The notes under the pieces were generated by a model. That model worked only from the letters and a program-made list of their open reading frames with translations, ran no database searches and had not been told where the DNA came from. A stretch of DNA of 64,000 bases, from contig CAYJOL010000005.1 of assembly GCA_964371785.1 (NCBI GenBank), positions 124,001 to 188,000 on the forward strand, given 5' to 3'. The position numbers and the translations under genes are program-made. The stretch comes from CAVQCT01 sp964371785 (GTDB lineage Bacteria > Zixibacteria > MSB-5A5 > GN15 > FEB-12). Shown here in pieces: positions 26,667 through 35,094 of the stretch (position 1 is the stretch's first letter; each line of letters opens with the position of its first letter).

Positions 26667-28151
26667 CTACTGTCCGCTTACTCCTCCAACCACCCGTTTC
26701 ACCATCTGACCTTTGGTCAGCACGGTCGTTGGCTCGCACTGATTGAGTAACGCAAGTTGATCCAGAGAAACTGTCGACGGATACGATTTCGAGAACTGCT
26801 GTAGTGACATGTCTTTGGTAAGAGTCACAATGTCTACCCGCTTCGGTTCGACCGCCAGTTTCTTAGGATCGGTCAGCCGGGCGAAACTTTTTATCGAAGT
26901 CGCGATAGTCGGTTTGTATGTCCCCCATGAGGCACCAGTGCTCATCCCAAGGATCTGATAAATCTTACCGTCGTACGCGACGAAGGTCGAGGCGCCGTTG
27001 ATACTGCCGTCCGAAGTCGTTGCGCTGAACTCACCCGATATGGCTGGTTGCCCGCCGATCGTGGTCATCCGGCGCGGTGTTGCCACCATTCCCTGCTGAG
27101 AAAAGAACTTGTCGGCCGCAGTCTCAAGCGTCGTGGACTGAGCGAGTGTGATTTGAATGACCGCATCCTGGTTGGGACTTCCGGCTAATACCCCTTGCTT
27201 CTGATTCTGCGTATTCCACTCGGCCGGGAAGGTGAACTTGAACTTGAGCTGAGGATGGTAGAAGGTGTTGGCCTCAAAGTATCCCTCTCTGGGGTCATCA
27301 CCGTATACCAAACCATTCAGACGGGTCAGGTAACTATCGCGCGCAACTTTTCTGCCCGAAAGACTCCCCTTGAGGGTGTCAATCTCGGTCTGAATTCGTT
27401 GGGCGCGATTTCCCGGATCCGGATGCGTGGACATCCACTCAGGTATTCGACCACTACCGGAATTGGCGCTGATCCGACCGAGCACTTCGAACACGTGAAC
27501 CATCTGCTTGGGATCGTACCCGTCGCTGTACATATAGCGAAGGCCCAGGTCATCGGCCTGCTTCTCGTCGTCACGACTGAACTTGAGAAACATCAGACCC
27601 AGTCCGGTATTGATCAACTGCCCGTACTTCTCCAGTTTCGGTTCGACCATCGTGCCGGCCAGCACGCCAAGTTGCGCTATTTGCTGCTTGGTCATCTGCG
27701 TGACCGAATGTCGTGCCGTCACATGACCGATTTCGTGACCTACCACGCTGGCGAGTTCCGCTTCGTTGTTGATATAGCAGAGAATGCCTCTGGTTACATA
27801 AATGAACCCGCCGGGAAGAGCGAAAGCATTCACAGTCGGGTCGTCTACAATGTGAAAAGTCCAGGGAAGGTCAGGGCGGGTCGTTTTTGAAGCCAGATCT
27901 GTCCCCAACCGCTGAATATAGGTCTGCCATGATGAGTCATTGTACAGACCGATTGAGGCTACAACTTCGTCGTTGGCCTGTTGGCCCATCTGGATTTCCT
28001 GCGACTGGCTATATAAACTGAACTGCTCCTTGCCGGTGGCGGGATTCACATAGCAGCCATAAAGCGCAAAGCACGCCGCAACGGCCACCACCGCGATTGC
28101 CAGCCACTTAAGAATCCTTGATCTGCTGATTGCTTCTAATCGCATCCTCAT
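26667..28151 (-). CDS. M48-family metalloprotease lipoprotein, LysM-like tail
   Basis: A 494-residue periplasmic zinc protease. The N-terminus is basic, followed by a hydrophobic stretch and 'LYGC', a lipobox that predicts a membrane lipoprotein. The HEXXH site is 'VVGHEIGHVTARH' (about 135-147) and the third zinc ligand lies in 'DEKQADDLGLRYM'. 'MSTHPDPGNRAQRI' is also typical of M48. About 270-400 forms a second domain of unknown role, and the last 50 residues ('MSLQQFSKSYPSTVSLDQLALLNQ') look like a LysM-type peptidoglycan-binding unit. This resembles periplasmic outer-membrane quality-control proteases. ATG 28151 is preferred over GTG 28154; ATG 28145 is also possible. Confidence 0.93.
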   Translation of the reverse strand: MRMRLEAISRSRILKWLAIAVVAVAACFALYGCYVNPATGKEQFSLYSQSQEIQMGQQANDEVVASIGLYNDSSWQTYIQRLGTDLASKTTRPDLPWTFHIVDDPTVNAFALPGGFIYVTRGILCYINNEAELASVVGHEIGHVTARHSVTQMTKQQIAQLGVLAGTMVEPKLEKYGQLINTGLGLMFLKFSRDDEKQADDLGLRYMYSDGYDPKQMVHVFEVLGRISANSGSGRIPEWMSTHPDPGNRAQRIQTEIDTLKGSLSGRKVARDSYLTRLNGLVYGDDPREGYFEANTFYHPQLKFKFTFPAEWNTQNQKQGVLAGSPNQDAVIQITLAQSTTLETAADKFFSQQGMVATPRRMTTIGGQPAISGEFSATTSDGSINGASTFVAYDGKIYQILGMSTGASWGTYKPTIATSIKSFARLTDPKKLAVEPKRVDIVTLTKDMSLQQFSKSYPSTVSLDQLALLNQCEPTTVLTKGQMVKRVVGGVSGQ

Positions 28152-28320
28152 CACCTCGTCTTTGTGTTCCTTGCGTGACAGAAATATAGCGGTATTATTT
28201 TAATGGCAAAAGTTACTTTTTTGTTCAACCAACTTGTTGAGCGACAAATTGGTACCTTCGACCCTCTAGGCCGATGTATTAAAGCGGCCGAGTCGGCAAC
28301 CGCAGAGCGCGTCGTACGTA

Positions 28321-29106
28321 ATGAAAAGGGTGAAGCAATTTGATCACATTTATGCGGCGGGGCGTCGCTACACGGAGAATTTCTTCTGGGAGAAGTACCG
28401 CAAGATAGAGCGCGTGTATCAAGTAGCTGATGGGCTATTTGCAGTCGGGACCGATGACGATCTGGATTACGAACTGCTCTGGGGAGTAACGGCATTGGAT
28501 CACCTCCGCGAAGGTCTAAAGGCCGTCCAGCGGGACTATCCGCGGTTCATTTTCCGCTATGCCGGGAGTATCGAGACTGTAATCGCAAAGCGGACGTTGA
28601 TCTCCGACTGGAACTATGATTTGTGTGCAACCTATGTCGGATATGTACTGACTATCGATGAAGGTGATTGGGGCACAGCCAGAAACCACCGGATACATCG
28701 ACTTAAGCCATCACAGCTGGACGAATTTCTTCGGATCGAAGAAGAGATTTTCCATTTCCCGAATCTGTCTCGTGGTGAGATTGTGTCTTCATTCGATTCT
28801 CGTGACCGATTCATCTGGGTTCTGATGCTGAGCGGGCGAATCCGCGGGTTTTTAACTGTCAGCCAACATGCCGAACAAACTGACTGCTGGTTGATCCGCG
28901 ATCTGGGCGTCTGTCGCACGGTGCGTCATCAGGGATGGGGACGGAAATTGCTCAGGCACGCCGTGGCCGAACTCAAGCATGTGGGGGCACGTAAAGCGAT
29001 GCTCTGGGTAGATTACGATAACTGCCCGGCCAGAAAGCTGTACGAGGAAGTCGGTTTCAGGCTGAGTCAGAATGAAGCCGAGGCGATTTTTGCCGTTGGT
29101 CAGTGA
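28321..29106 (+). CDS. GNAT-family acetyltransferase with N-terminal extension
   Basis: A 261-residue protein. The C-terminal 140 residues form a GNAT acetyl-CoA-binding domain: 'CWLIRDLGVCRTVRHQGWG' carries the beta-4/alpha-3 pyrophosphate loop (R-x-x-G-x-G type, here 'RHQGWGRKLL') and 'NCPARKLYEEVGFRL' is the usual C-terminal helix-strand end. The N-terminal 120 residues contain no motif I recognise and could be a separate substrate domain. It is a single gene, divergent from the M48 gene and convergent with tRNA-Tyr. The acceptor substrate cannot be inferred. No clear ribosome-binding site precedes the ATG, so the start is uncertain. Confidence 0.85.
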   Translation: MKRVKQFDHIYAAGRRYTENFFWEKYRKIERVYQVADGLFAVGTDDDLDYELLWGVTALDHLREGLKAVQRDYPRFIFRYAGSIETVIAKRTLISDWNYDLCATYVGYVLTIDEGDWGTARNHRIHRLKPSQLDEFLRIEEEIFHFPNLSRGEIVSSFDSRDRFIWVLMLSGRIRGFLTVSQHAEQTDCWLIRDLGVCRTVRHQGWGRKLLRHAVAELKHVGARKAMLWVDYDNCPARKLYEEVGFRLSQNEAEAIFAVGQ

Positions 29107-29164
29107 TCCCGGTCTTGGCTTGAGATATCAGAATTCGCGTCAGGGGCAAAGAAAAGAATAATAG

Positions 29165-29246
29165 TGGTGGGGGAAGGATTTGAACCTTCGAAGGCAACGC
29201 CGACAGATTTACAGTCTGTTCCCTTTGGCCACTCGGGAACCCCACC
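29165..29246 (-). tRNA. tRNA-Tyr (GUA)
   Basis: An 82-nt class II tRNA on the minus strand with acceptor GGTGGGG/CCCCACC, anticodon stem ACAGA/TCTGT with loop CTGTAAA (anticodon GTA), a long variable arm and T-arm with TTCAAAT. The discriminator is A; CCA is not encoded. Confidence 0.96.
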
Positions 29247-29336
29247 AGCTTCAGTCGTCACCTGCCATTGGACAGGTCTGGCCATAATATATCATCGGGT
29301 ATAAAAAATCAACGGAAAAGTGAGCTATTAAGGAGG

Positions 29337-30203
29337 TTATCGGATTCGGGAGACATAGGACCGGTAATCAGATTCGGGCATTTTCTCGGCAGCTCGCTGA
29401 AGCTGATCGAAATTAATGTAACCCATGCGGTAGGCGATCTCTTCGGGACAACAAATTTTTCTGGTCGGGTTCTCATTGAGGGCCACTGTCCAACCGGCAT
29501 CGAGCATTCCGCGTGGAGTTCCGGCATCGTACCAAATGAGATTTTTACTCAGTCGAACCAGCTCCAGCTTCTCCCGTTTGAGATAATCGAGGTTGATGTC
29601 GGTAATTTCCATCTCGCCCCGCTCTGACGAGGGCAGGTGCTTGGCGATATCAACTACTTCGGAATCGTAGAAATAAACCCCGGTAATGGCCAGATTTGAT
29701 TTCGGGACTTCGGGTTTTTCCACTATGGACACTACTTTGCCTTTGCTATTAACTTCGGCGATACCATATTCGGACGGATTTTCGACCGCCTTCGCAAAGA
29801 TCATTCCACCATCAGTGAAATGGTCCAGACCGGCTTTCAACTCAGTACAGTCAAAGAATATATTATCCCCAAGTATCAGGGCAACACTGTCCCCGTCAAT
29901 AAACTTCTCGCCTATCAAAAAGGCTGACCCTATCCCTGTCGGAGTCTCCTGTGATTCGTATTCGATTCTGATCCCGAGGTCACTTCCGAACCCGAGCAAC
30001 GCCTGAAACCGGTCGACATCGTCAGGCGTGGTAATAATAAGGATATTCTTTATCCCCAGTTGGAGGAGCACCGCGAGCGGATAATAAATCAGTGGCTTGT
30101 CATAGATCGCAAGCAGGTGTTTGGTCACGGAGCGGGTCAGCGGGTGTAGACGCGTCCCCTTGCCACCGGCTAATATTATCCCTTTTCTTACTTCCAGAGC
30201 CAT
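29337..30203 (-). CDS. rmlA: Glucose-1-phosphate thymidylyltransferase
   Basis: A 288-residue nucleotidyltransferase that makes dTDP-glucose from glucose-1-phosphate and dTTP. The N-terminal signature 'GIILAGGKGTRLHPLT' (about 8-23) binds the nucleotide, followed by 'KPLIYYPL', 'LGDNIFF' and 'GVYFYDSEVV'. The length matches RmlA enzymes with the C-terminal extension. It is the last gene of the rmlC-SDR-rmlD-rmlA operon, 42 bases after rmlD. The product feeds a 6-deoxysugar path for surface polysaccharide, inferred from the partners. Confidence 0.92.
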   Translation of the reverse strand: MALEVRKGIILAGGKGTRLHPLTRSVTKHLLAIYDKPLIYYPLAVLLQLGIKNILIITTPDDVDRFQALLGFGSDLGIRIEYESQETPTGIGSAFLIGEKFIDGDSVALILGDNIFFDCTELKAGLDHFTDGGMIFAKAVENPSEYGIAEVNSKGKVVSIVEKPEVPKSNLAITGVYFYDSEVVDIAKHLPSSERGEMEITDINLDYLKREKLELVRLSKNLIWYDAGTPRGMLDAGWTVALNENPTRKICCPEEIAYRMGYINFDQLQRAAEKMPESDYRSYVSRIR

Positions 30204-30245
30204 GATTCAACCTAATATTGGTGATTCAACAACGCTATCTTAAAC

Positions 30246-31115
30246 TCAGGCGGAGCTTCGCGACTGTAAGTAGTCTCTCAGCCCGTCTTGCCATCGCCTC
30301 ACGGTAAATCCAGCGCGCCGAAGCTTCTCGGTTGACATGGAACAGAACTGGGGGCGCCTGGCCCGGGTATGAAACTCGGTGTACTTAACCGGCGTAAGCC
30401 GGTTACTCATCCCGGTTTGAGTAAAAATCTCCCGAGCGAAATCGTACCAGGTTGTCTCGCCCTCACCGCAGGCGTGATAGGTCCCGAATTCGGCCGAGTC
30501 TGTGGTTGCCAAAAAAAGTAACGCCCGGGCTGCGTCCTCGGTATAGGTAGGCGACATAATCTGATCATCGATTACCCGCAATGGTCGACCTTCCTCGGCC
30601 GCTCGAATCATCTTCTCGACGAAATTGACATCCGGGCTGCTCCTGGAGACATTACCAAATAGCGACGAGACTCGCACGATATAATGCCTTTGACAATACG
30701 CGCGGGCTAAATATTCTCCAGCGCATTTTGAAACACCGTACACATTCAGCGGTCCGGGCAAATCGGTCTCGACATACGGCTCGCGATCAAAGCCATTGAA
30801 GACGTAATCAGTGCTGATATGCATGAGCACGATACGACGAACGGCACAGAATTTTGCGAGATCCATGACCAGCTCGGCGTTGATGCGCATACTCTGGCCG
30901 AAATTATCCTCGCACAGATCTACCTTGTGGTAGGCGGTGCAATTGATCAGATGTGTAATGCCTTCGTACCCGGATAATACCTCCGCAGCGATATCGGTGT
31001 CAGCGTCAAACTCGCCTCGCGTCAACCCGACAACTTCCAGCTTACTCGATGACGCGACCTTGGCAATGGCGGTACCAAGTTGACCGTTGGCTCCGAGCAG
31101 GAGAATTTTCGTCAT
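30246..31115 (-). CDS. rmlD: dTDP-4-dehydrorhamnose reductase-like
   Basis: A 289-residue short-chain dehydrogenase that reduces dTDP-4-keto-L-rhamnose (or a related 4-ketosugar) with NAD(P)H. The nucleotide-binding motif 'LLGANGQLG' opens the protein and the catalytic pair is intact in 'NVYGVSK' (Tyr-x-x-x-Lys). 'MHISTDYVFNG' is the usual RmlD strand 5/catalytic Thr segment. It overlaps the upstream SDR gene by four bases (ATGA). A sister role in dTDP-6-deoxytalose or similar synthesis cannot be excluded. Confidence 0.9.
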   Translation of the reverse strand: MTKILLLGANGQLGTAIAKVASSSKLEVVGLTRGEFDADTDIAAEVLSGYEGITHLINCTAYHKVDLCEDNFGQSMRINAELVMDLAKFCAVRRIVLMHISTDYVFNGFDREPYVETDLPGPLNVYGVSKCAGEYLARAYCQRHYIVRVSSLFGNVSRSSPDVNFVEKMIRAAEEGRPLRVIDDQIMSPTYTEDAARALLFLATTDSAEFGTYHACGEGETTWYDFAREIFTQTGMSNRLTPVKYTEFHTRARRPQFCSMSTEKLRRAGFTVRRWQDGLRDYLQSRSSA

Positions 31116-32161
31116 TGCTGATCGCCCTTTATGTCGAGGATCCCTCCGTATTTCTCCACTTCTTTGATTACTTTATGCCAATATTCAAGGTCCCGATACC
31201 AGTCGAGAGTTATGGTTTGCGGAGTTCGCTCCAACCTGCCCGACTCAAGAAAATCCATTATCTCAGCCACTCCCTGTTCGGCTGTCCACTTCGCATTCCA
31301 CCCAAGCCGATTTTGGATCTTACTGAAATCGAGACGATAGCTTCGCACATCGGCGTGACCATACCATTCGATATTCACCGGATGTCCGGACCTTTTCGAC
31401 ACGACATCGGCGATGCGCTCAGCCAATGGGCCAATCTGGAAGTTGTTTTCGGGCGCGCCGACATTGAAGATCTCACCATTAATGGCGGAAGTATCGGCCG
31501 TCAGCAAGAGCCTGATAACATCGGTAGTATCCTGGATGTGAACCATCGGGCGAAACTGCGTGCCATCACGCATCAGCGGAAGTTTTCCGTTTCTCCACGC
31601 TCCATATGTCATCCCGTTGATGGCCAGATCAAATCGCATACGAGGACTGTACCCAAAGACGGTAGCCTGCCTGATGACCGTAACCACAAACGTTTCGCTC
31701 GAGAGTTTGAGTACTTCCTTCTCAGCCATTTCATTCGCCCGGGCATATACGGTTAGTGGGTTGGTCGGAGAATCCTCATTTACAATCTCGTCTTGATAGC
31801 CATATATGCTTGCGCTCGATGGTAGAATATATCGCTTCACCTGACTGTCGCGTGCCAGCAGGGCGGTGCGTGCCCGGCTCTCGAAATTAATCTCCATCGT
31901 CTGTCGGCTGAAAAGTTCTGCGCTGGGATCGTTGGAGATCGATACCAAATCTACGACGTAATCTACTCCCTCGAAGTGTTGCGGGGTCAGTTTGCGGGAG
32001 TCTTCGACAACGACTTTCAGATTATCCTGCGGAGTCAGTTTGTCTCGACCGAAATAGTACCGGTCGACCGCAATGACGCGATAATCACCACTAAGGAGCT
32101 TCCCGGTGAGTACCGACCCGATATACCCGCCGGCGCCCGTAATCAATACAGTTTCCATCAA
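31112..32161 (-). CDS. NAD-dependent epimerase/dehydratase (SDR) with Y-x-x-x-N
   Basis: A 349-residue extended SDR. 'VLITGAGGYIGS' is a normal NAD-binding motif, and 'PSSASIYG' is the strand with catalytic Ser. The expected Tyr-x-x-x-Lys reads 'VYARAN', so Asn replaces the Lys; the underlying codons are TAT GCC CGG GCG AAT. Similar 'YAKAN' members exist in my memory of the family, so this is probably an ancestral feature of the clade rather than damage. It overlaps rmlC and rmlD by four bases at each end. In this operon it takes the place where rmlB (4,6-dehydratase) would be expected, but its sequence is not that of RmlB, so it may instead epimerise or reduce the sugar. Confidence 0.9.
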   Translation of the reverse strand: MMETVLITGAGGYIGSVLTGKLLSGDYRVIAVDRYYFGRDKLTPQDNLKVVVEDSRKLTPQHFEGVDYVVDLVSISNDPSAELFSRQTMEINFESRARTALLARDSQVKRYILPSSASIYGYQDEIVNEDSPTNPLTVYARANEMAEKEVLKLSSETFVVTVIRQATVFGYSPRMRFDLAINGMTYGAWRNGKLPLMRDGTQFRPMVHIQDTTDVIRLLLTADTSAINGEIFNVGAPENNFQIGPLAERIADVVSKRSGHPVNIEWYGHADVRSYRLDFSKIQNRLGWNAKWTAEQGVAEIMDFLESGRLERTPQTITLDWYRDLEYWHKVIKEVEKYGGILDIKGDQQ

Positions 32162-32718
32162 TCCTTCTCGTAGACGAAGTTGTTCTCAGCTTGATCGAAT
32201 GGCGGGGCGGTTCTGTCTCGGTCCGATAGTATCGGTGTGTTAGCCGGCCAGACGATGCCGACGTGTGAGTCGTTCCAGGCAAAAACCCGATCACAGTCGG
32301 GAGCGTAGTATTCATCGACCTTGTAGACAACTTCAGTGTTCGGTCTTCGGGTAACAAACCCGTTCGCAAATCCCCGGGGAATGAACAACTGCCGGTGATT
32401 CTCGGCTGTGAGTTCAACTTCAATCCATTTAAGGAAGGTCGGGCTTTCGCGACGTATGTCCACGACGAAGTTCAAAATCGCTCCGGCCACGATATGTACA
32501 AGTTTCGATTGCGCTTTCGGACGAATCTGATAGTGCATGCCGCGCACCGTCCCCACTTCGCGGCTGAGTGAATGGTTATCCTGCACAAACCGAACCTTAA
32601 CGCCAGCGTCGCGATAGGCATTCTCACGGTACGTTTCCAAAAAGAAACCGCGATTGTCAGTGTGCACCTTCGGCTCAATCACGATAACACCTGGCAGAGC
32701 GGTCTGAAGTACCATCAT
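32158..32718 (-). CDS. rmlC: dTDP-4-dehydrorhamnose 3,5-epimerase
   Basis: A 186-residue cupin enzyme that epimerises C3 and C5 of dTDP-4-keto-6-deoxyglucose. Family motifs 'DNRGFFLETY', the catalytic-His segment 'VRGMHYQI', 'DIRRESPTF', 'FIPRGFANGF' and 'VVYKVDEYYAPDCDR' are all present in order, and the length is standard. It is the first gene of the operon and overlaps the SDR start by four bases. Confidence 0.95.
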   Translation of the reverse strand: MMVLQTALPGVIVIEPKVHTDNRGFFLETYRENAYRDAGVKVRFVQDNHSLSREVGTVRGMHYQIRPKAQSKLVHIVAGAILNFVVDIRRESPTFLKWIEVELTAENHRQLFIPRGFANGFVTRRPNTEVVYKVDEYYAPDCDRVFAWNDSHVGIVWPANTPILSDRDRTAPPFDQAENNFVYEKD

Positions 32719-32803
32719 ACGCTGTTCCCGAACTCAAACATATGAGGCAATATTCGATATTCAAGACTGATTGACAACAGAGATTTTTATGGTCGCGGCG
32801 CTG

Positions 32804-33460
32804 TCACTGCTCCTGCAGGGCCTGCATGGGCAGATCAATGTTGAAATAGAGGTCGTAGGTGGAATCGGTCGACGGATCATGGACGGTCATGACATCGTAA
32901 GCGTGCTCCTCTTCGTCGACCAGCGCCTGTTGTTGCAACTCGACACCGAGGATATTCAAAACGATGTATTCTTCGTCGGTTGATATTACAAGAAACGCCG
33001 TCTCTTTGGTTAGTCCGTCGCCACGCGCGAACAGGGATTGAATCAGGCCATTGGCGACATAATGATGGTATCGACTCCGCAGACTATCGCCCAGCCGCTC
33101 TAAGGACACATCGAGCACGACGTGGGCCTCGGTCTGAAGCGGATCCTTTTTGAGCAGTTTATTGGCCAGGTCTACGGCTGTCGCGTAGTCATCCTGATTG
33201 AACGCGACGTCCATGCGGGAGCGAAGGTCCTGAATCCGTGAGTCATAGGGCCGATAACCTGAGGTTTTGGTGTAGGCAAGCCTCAGTTGAGTGAAATCCA
33301 CCGTGGTGTCAGCTTGTTCCACCCGCTTCCACAGGTCCCGAAACACCGACTTATCGGCAATGCCGGCCGCTGGGGTCTTCACATCTTCCGCGGAGACGGA
33401 CAGGCAGACGGCCAGCAGACATACAGCCGCTATCGACAAATGGGTCCTCTGCGCCTTCAT
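32804..33460 (-). CDS. Exported DUF4919-family protein
   Basis: A 218-residue secreted protein with signal peptide (about 1-25, 'SVSAED'). The mature chain begins with a helical 'DFTQLRLAYTKTSGYRPY' segment, followed by a TPR-like pair ('ALANKLLKKDPLQTEAHVVLD' region) and a strand-rich end 'YDLYFNIDLPMQALQEQ'. This pattern matches the DUF4919 family as I know it; the function is unknown. It is a single gene between rmlC and tRNA-Phe on the same strand. Confidence 0.8.
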   Translation of the reverse strand: MKAQRTHLSIAAVCLLAVCLSVSAEDVKTPAAGIADKSVFRDLWKRVEQADTTVDFTQLRLAYTKTSGYRPYDSRIQDLRSRMDVAFNQDDYATAVDLANKLLKKDPLQTEAHVVLDVSLERLGDSLRSRYHHYVANGLIQSLFARGDGLTKETAFLVISTDEEYIVLNILGVELQQQALVDEEEHAYDVMTVHDPSTDSTYDLYFNIDLPMQALQEQ

Positions 33461-33549
33461 GCTTTGGCTCTCCCTTCGGATTCGGGTTAGTCAGCAGTAG
33501 CTATATAACTGATTGTTCGGCCGTTAGCAATGTCGTCGGGATAAAAAAG

Positions 33550-33622
<73 letters not shown>

Positions 33623-33684
33623 GACTTCTATAACTGGTTTAGAACCGCCAATTTACATCGATACAGGCGAATGTCAACGGAAAT

Positions 33685-34065
33685 TTACTGATGCCGGAAT
33701 AAATACTCTTTGGTCGGATGAACAAACAGCGCGAAGAGCGCCGTGGCTGAAAGTATCGCCAGTATGATATTCTCGTACTGCCGGAAGCCTATAAGCGCCA
33801 CCACAACGACAAGTGAGTTTACGATTACCAACCCGTACCATCCCCACTTCCTCAGCTCTTTGAAAGCATACGCGAACGATACCAGCACAAGTCCGAAGAT
33901 CGTGAAGAGAATCGGTTGCATCAACGCCGCATAATTTCGATCCAGGAAGCTCAGGATTATCTCCACTCCCCCGTAAATGAGGAAAATGGCGGCGAAAATA
34001 AATCCATACCAACCTGCCACTTTAACACTTATTGGACGTTTGTCCTGTCTGTCAATCATAATCAA
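33685..34065 (-). CDS. Small four-helix membrane protein
   Basis: A 126-residue integral membrane protein with four hydrophobic segments (about 15-35, 45-65, 72-90, 95-115). No domain was recognised. Its ATG overlaps the stop of the ROK kinase gene by four bases (ATGA), so the two are co-translated. A role linked to the kinase is possible but not supported by sequence. Confidence 0.75.
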   Translation of the reverse strand: MIMIDRQDKRPISVKVAGWYGFIFAAIFLIYGGVEIILSFLDRNYAALMQPILFTIFGLVLVSFAYAFKELRKWGWYGLVIVNSLVVVVALIGFRQYENIILAILSATALFALFVHPTKEYLFRHQ

Positions 34066-35045
34066 CCTTTCGTAAACATGGTCGCATCTCCGAGCAAGCC
34101 GGCTCCCATGAACCCGGCGTCGTTGCCCAGAGCGGCACGCGTTACAACGAGCTTCTCGGTTGCCGAACTGAAGGCGTGTTTTCTTACTTCCTCGGCCACC
34201 GCCTCCACAAATCCGCCGCCGCCTTCGGTAATCCCGCCACCAATAACTACGATCTCCGGGTTTAAAAGGTTCGCCACACCGGCCAAACCGATGCCGAGAT
34301 ATCTGGCCGTTTCCCGGATAACTTCGGCAGCTACCTGATCGCCTTTTCTAAGGGCCGCAAACAGTTTCTTGACGGTCAGGTTATCCAGCGAACCTTCGAG
34401 TATATCTTCAAGTATCGGCGTTAATCCATTCTTAACTTTGCGTTTTGTTCGGTCAATTATCGCCTGAGACGAGCAGTAAGCCTCAATACAGCCGTGGTTG
34501 CCGCAACTACACAGGGGGCCATCGAAGTTGATCGTCATATGACCAATCTCGCCTCCGGTCCAGTTCGCTCCGTGCCACACCTTGCCGTCGATTATTACTG
34601 CCCCGCCGACGCCGGTCCCGACTGTAACGCAAATGGCTGACCTGGCTCCTACCGCGGCTCCGAATTTCAGCTCAGCCAGAGCCATGGCATTCACGTCATT
34701 GTCCACCAATACCGGCAAATTGAGTCGATCTTTGAGAGTCTGTCCAATTTCCATCCCCTGCCAGCCCGGGATGTTCGGCGAGGGTCCAATCACCCGTCCA
34801 TTTCTTTGATCGATTGCCCCGGGGGAGCCAACACCCAGGTACTTTACCTGAAGGTCTTCCTCGGCGGCGAAATATAGCAGGCGCTCGGCGATATTTGTTA
34901 TCAGATGCATCAGCGGCATTGGCCCCTTCTCCGCCATAGTAGGACGCTGCTCCTTGTGGATTATCTTACCGCTGCCGTCGAACAACCCGTACTTGATAGC
35001 TGTACCGCCGATATCAATTCCGGCGTAGACTTGGTCCTGTGACAT
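34062..35045 (-). CDS. ROK-family sugar kinase, probable glucokinase
   Basis: A 327-residue cytoplasmic sugar kinase. The phosphate-binding motif 'AGIDIGGTAIKYGLFDG' is N-terminal, 'VDNDVNAMALAE' holds the catalytic Asp, and 'GTGVGGAVIIDGKVWHGANWTGGEIGH' (about residue 142 on) plus the zinc motif 'CSCGNHGCIEAYCS' complete the ROK signature. The E-x-G-H pattern ('GGEIGH') is that of glucokinases and fructokinases. It likely phosphorylates free glucose, which would provide glucose-6-phosphate to OtsA and glucose-1-phosphate to RmlA, an inference from window content. It lies upstream of a small membrane protein it overlaps. Confidence 0.93.
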   Translation of the reverse strand: MSQDQVYAGIDIGGTAIKYGLFDGSGKIIHKEQRPTMAEKGPMPLMHLITNIAERLLYFAAEEDLQVKYLGVGSPGAIDQRNGRVIGPSPNIPGWQGMEIGQTLKDRLNLPVLVDNDVNAMALAELKFGAAVGARSAICVTVGTGVGGAVIIDGKVWHGANWTGGEIGHMTINFDGPLCSCGNHGCIEAYCSSQAIIDRTKRKVKNGLTPILEDILEGSLDNLTVKKLFAALRKGDQVAAEVIRETARYLGIGLAGVANLLNPEIVVIGGGITEGGGGFVEAVAEEVRKHAFSSATEKLVVTRAALGNDAGFMGAGLLGDATMFTKG

Positions 35046-35094
35046 TATCTCTTTTGTCGAATTCTATTAAGGTTTCGCTCAGGTTTCCTGCGAG

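Noticed and set aside
29057..29285. Two open frames across tRNA-Tyr
   Set aside because: They read the tRNA in other frames ('GFPSGQREQTVN') and are typical false ORFs.
31049..31756. 235-codon plus-strand frame opposite the SDR
   Set aside because: Antisense to a gene with an intact Rossmann motif and overlapping operon structure.
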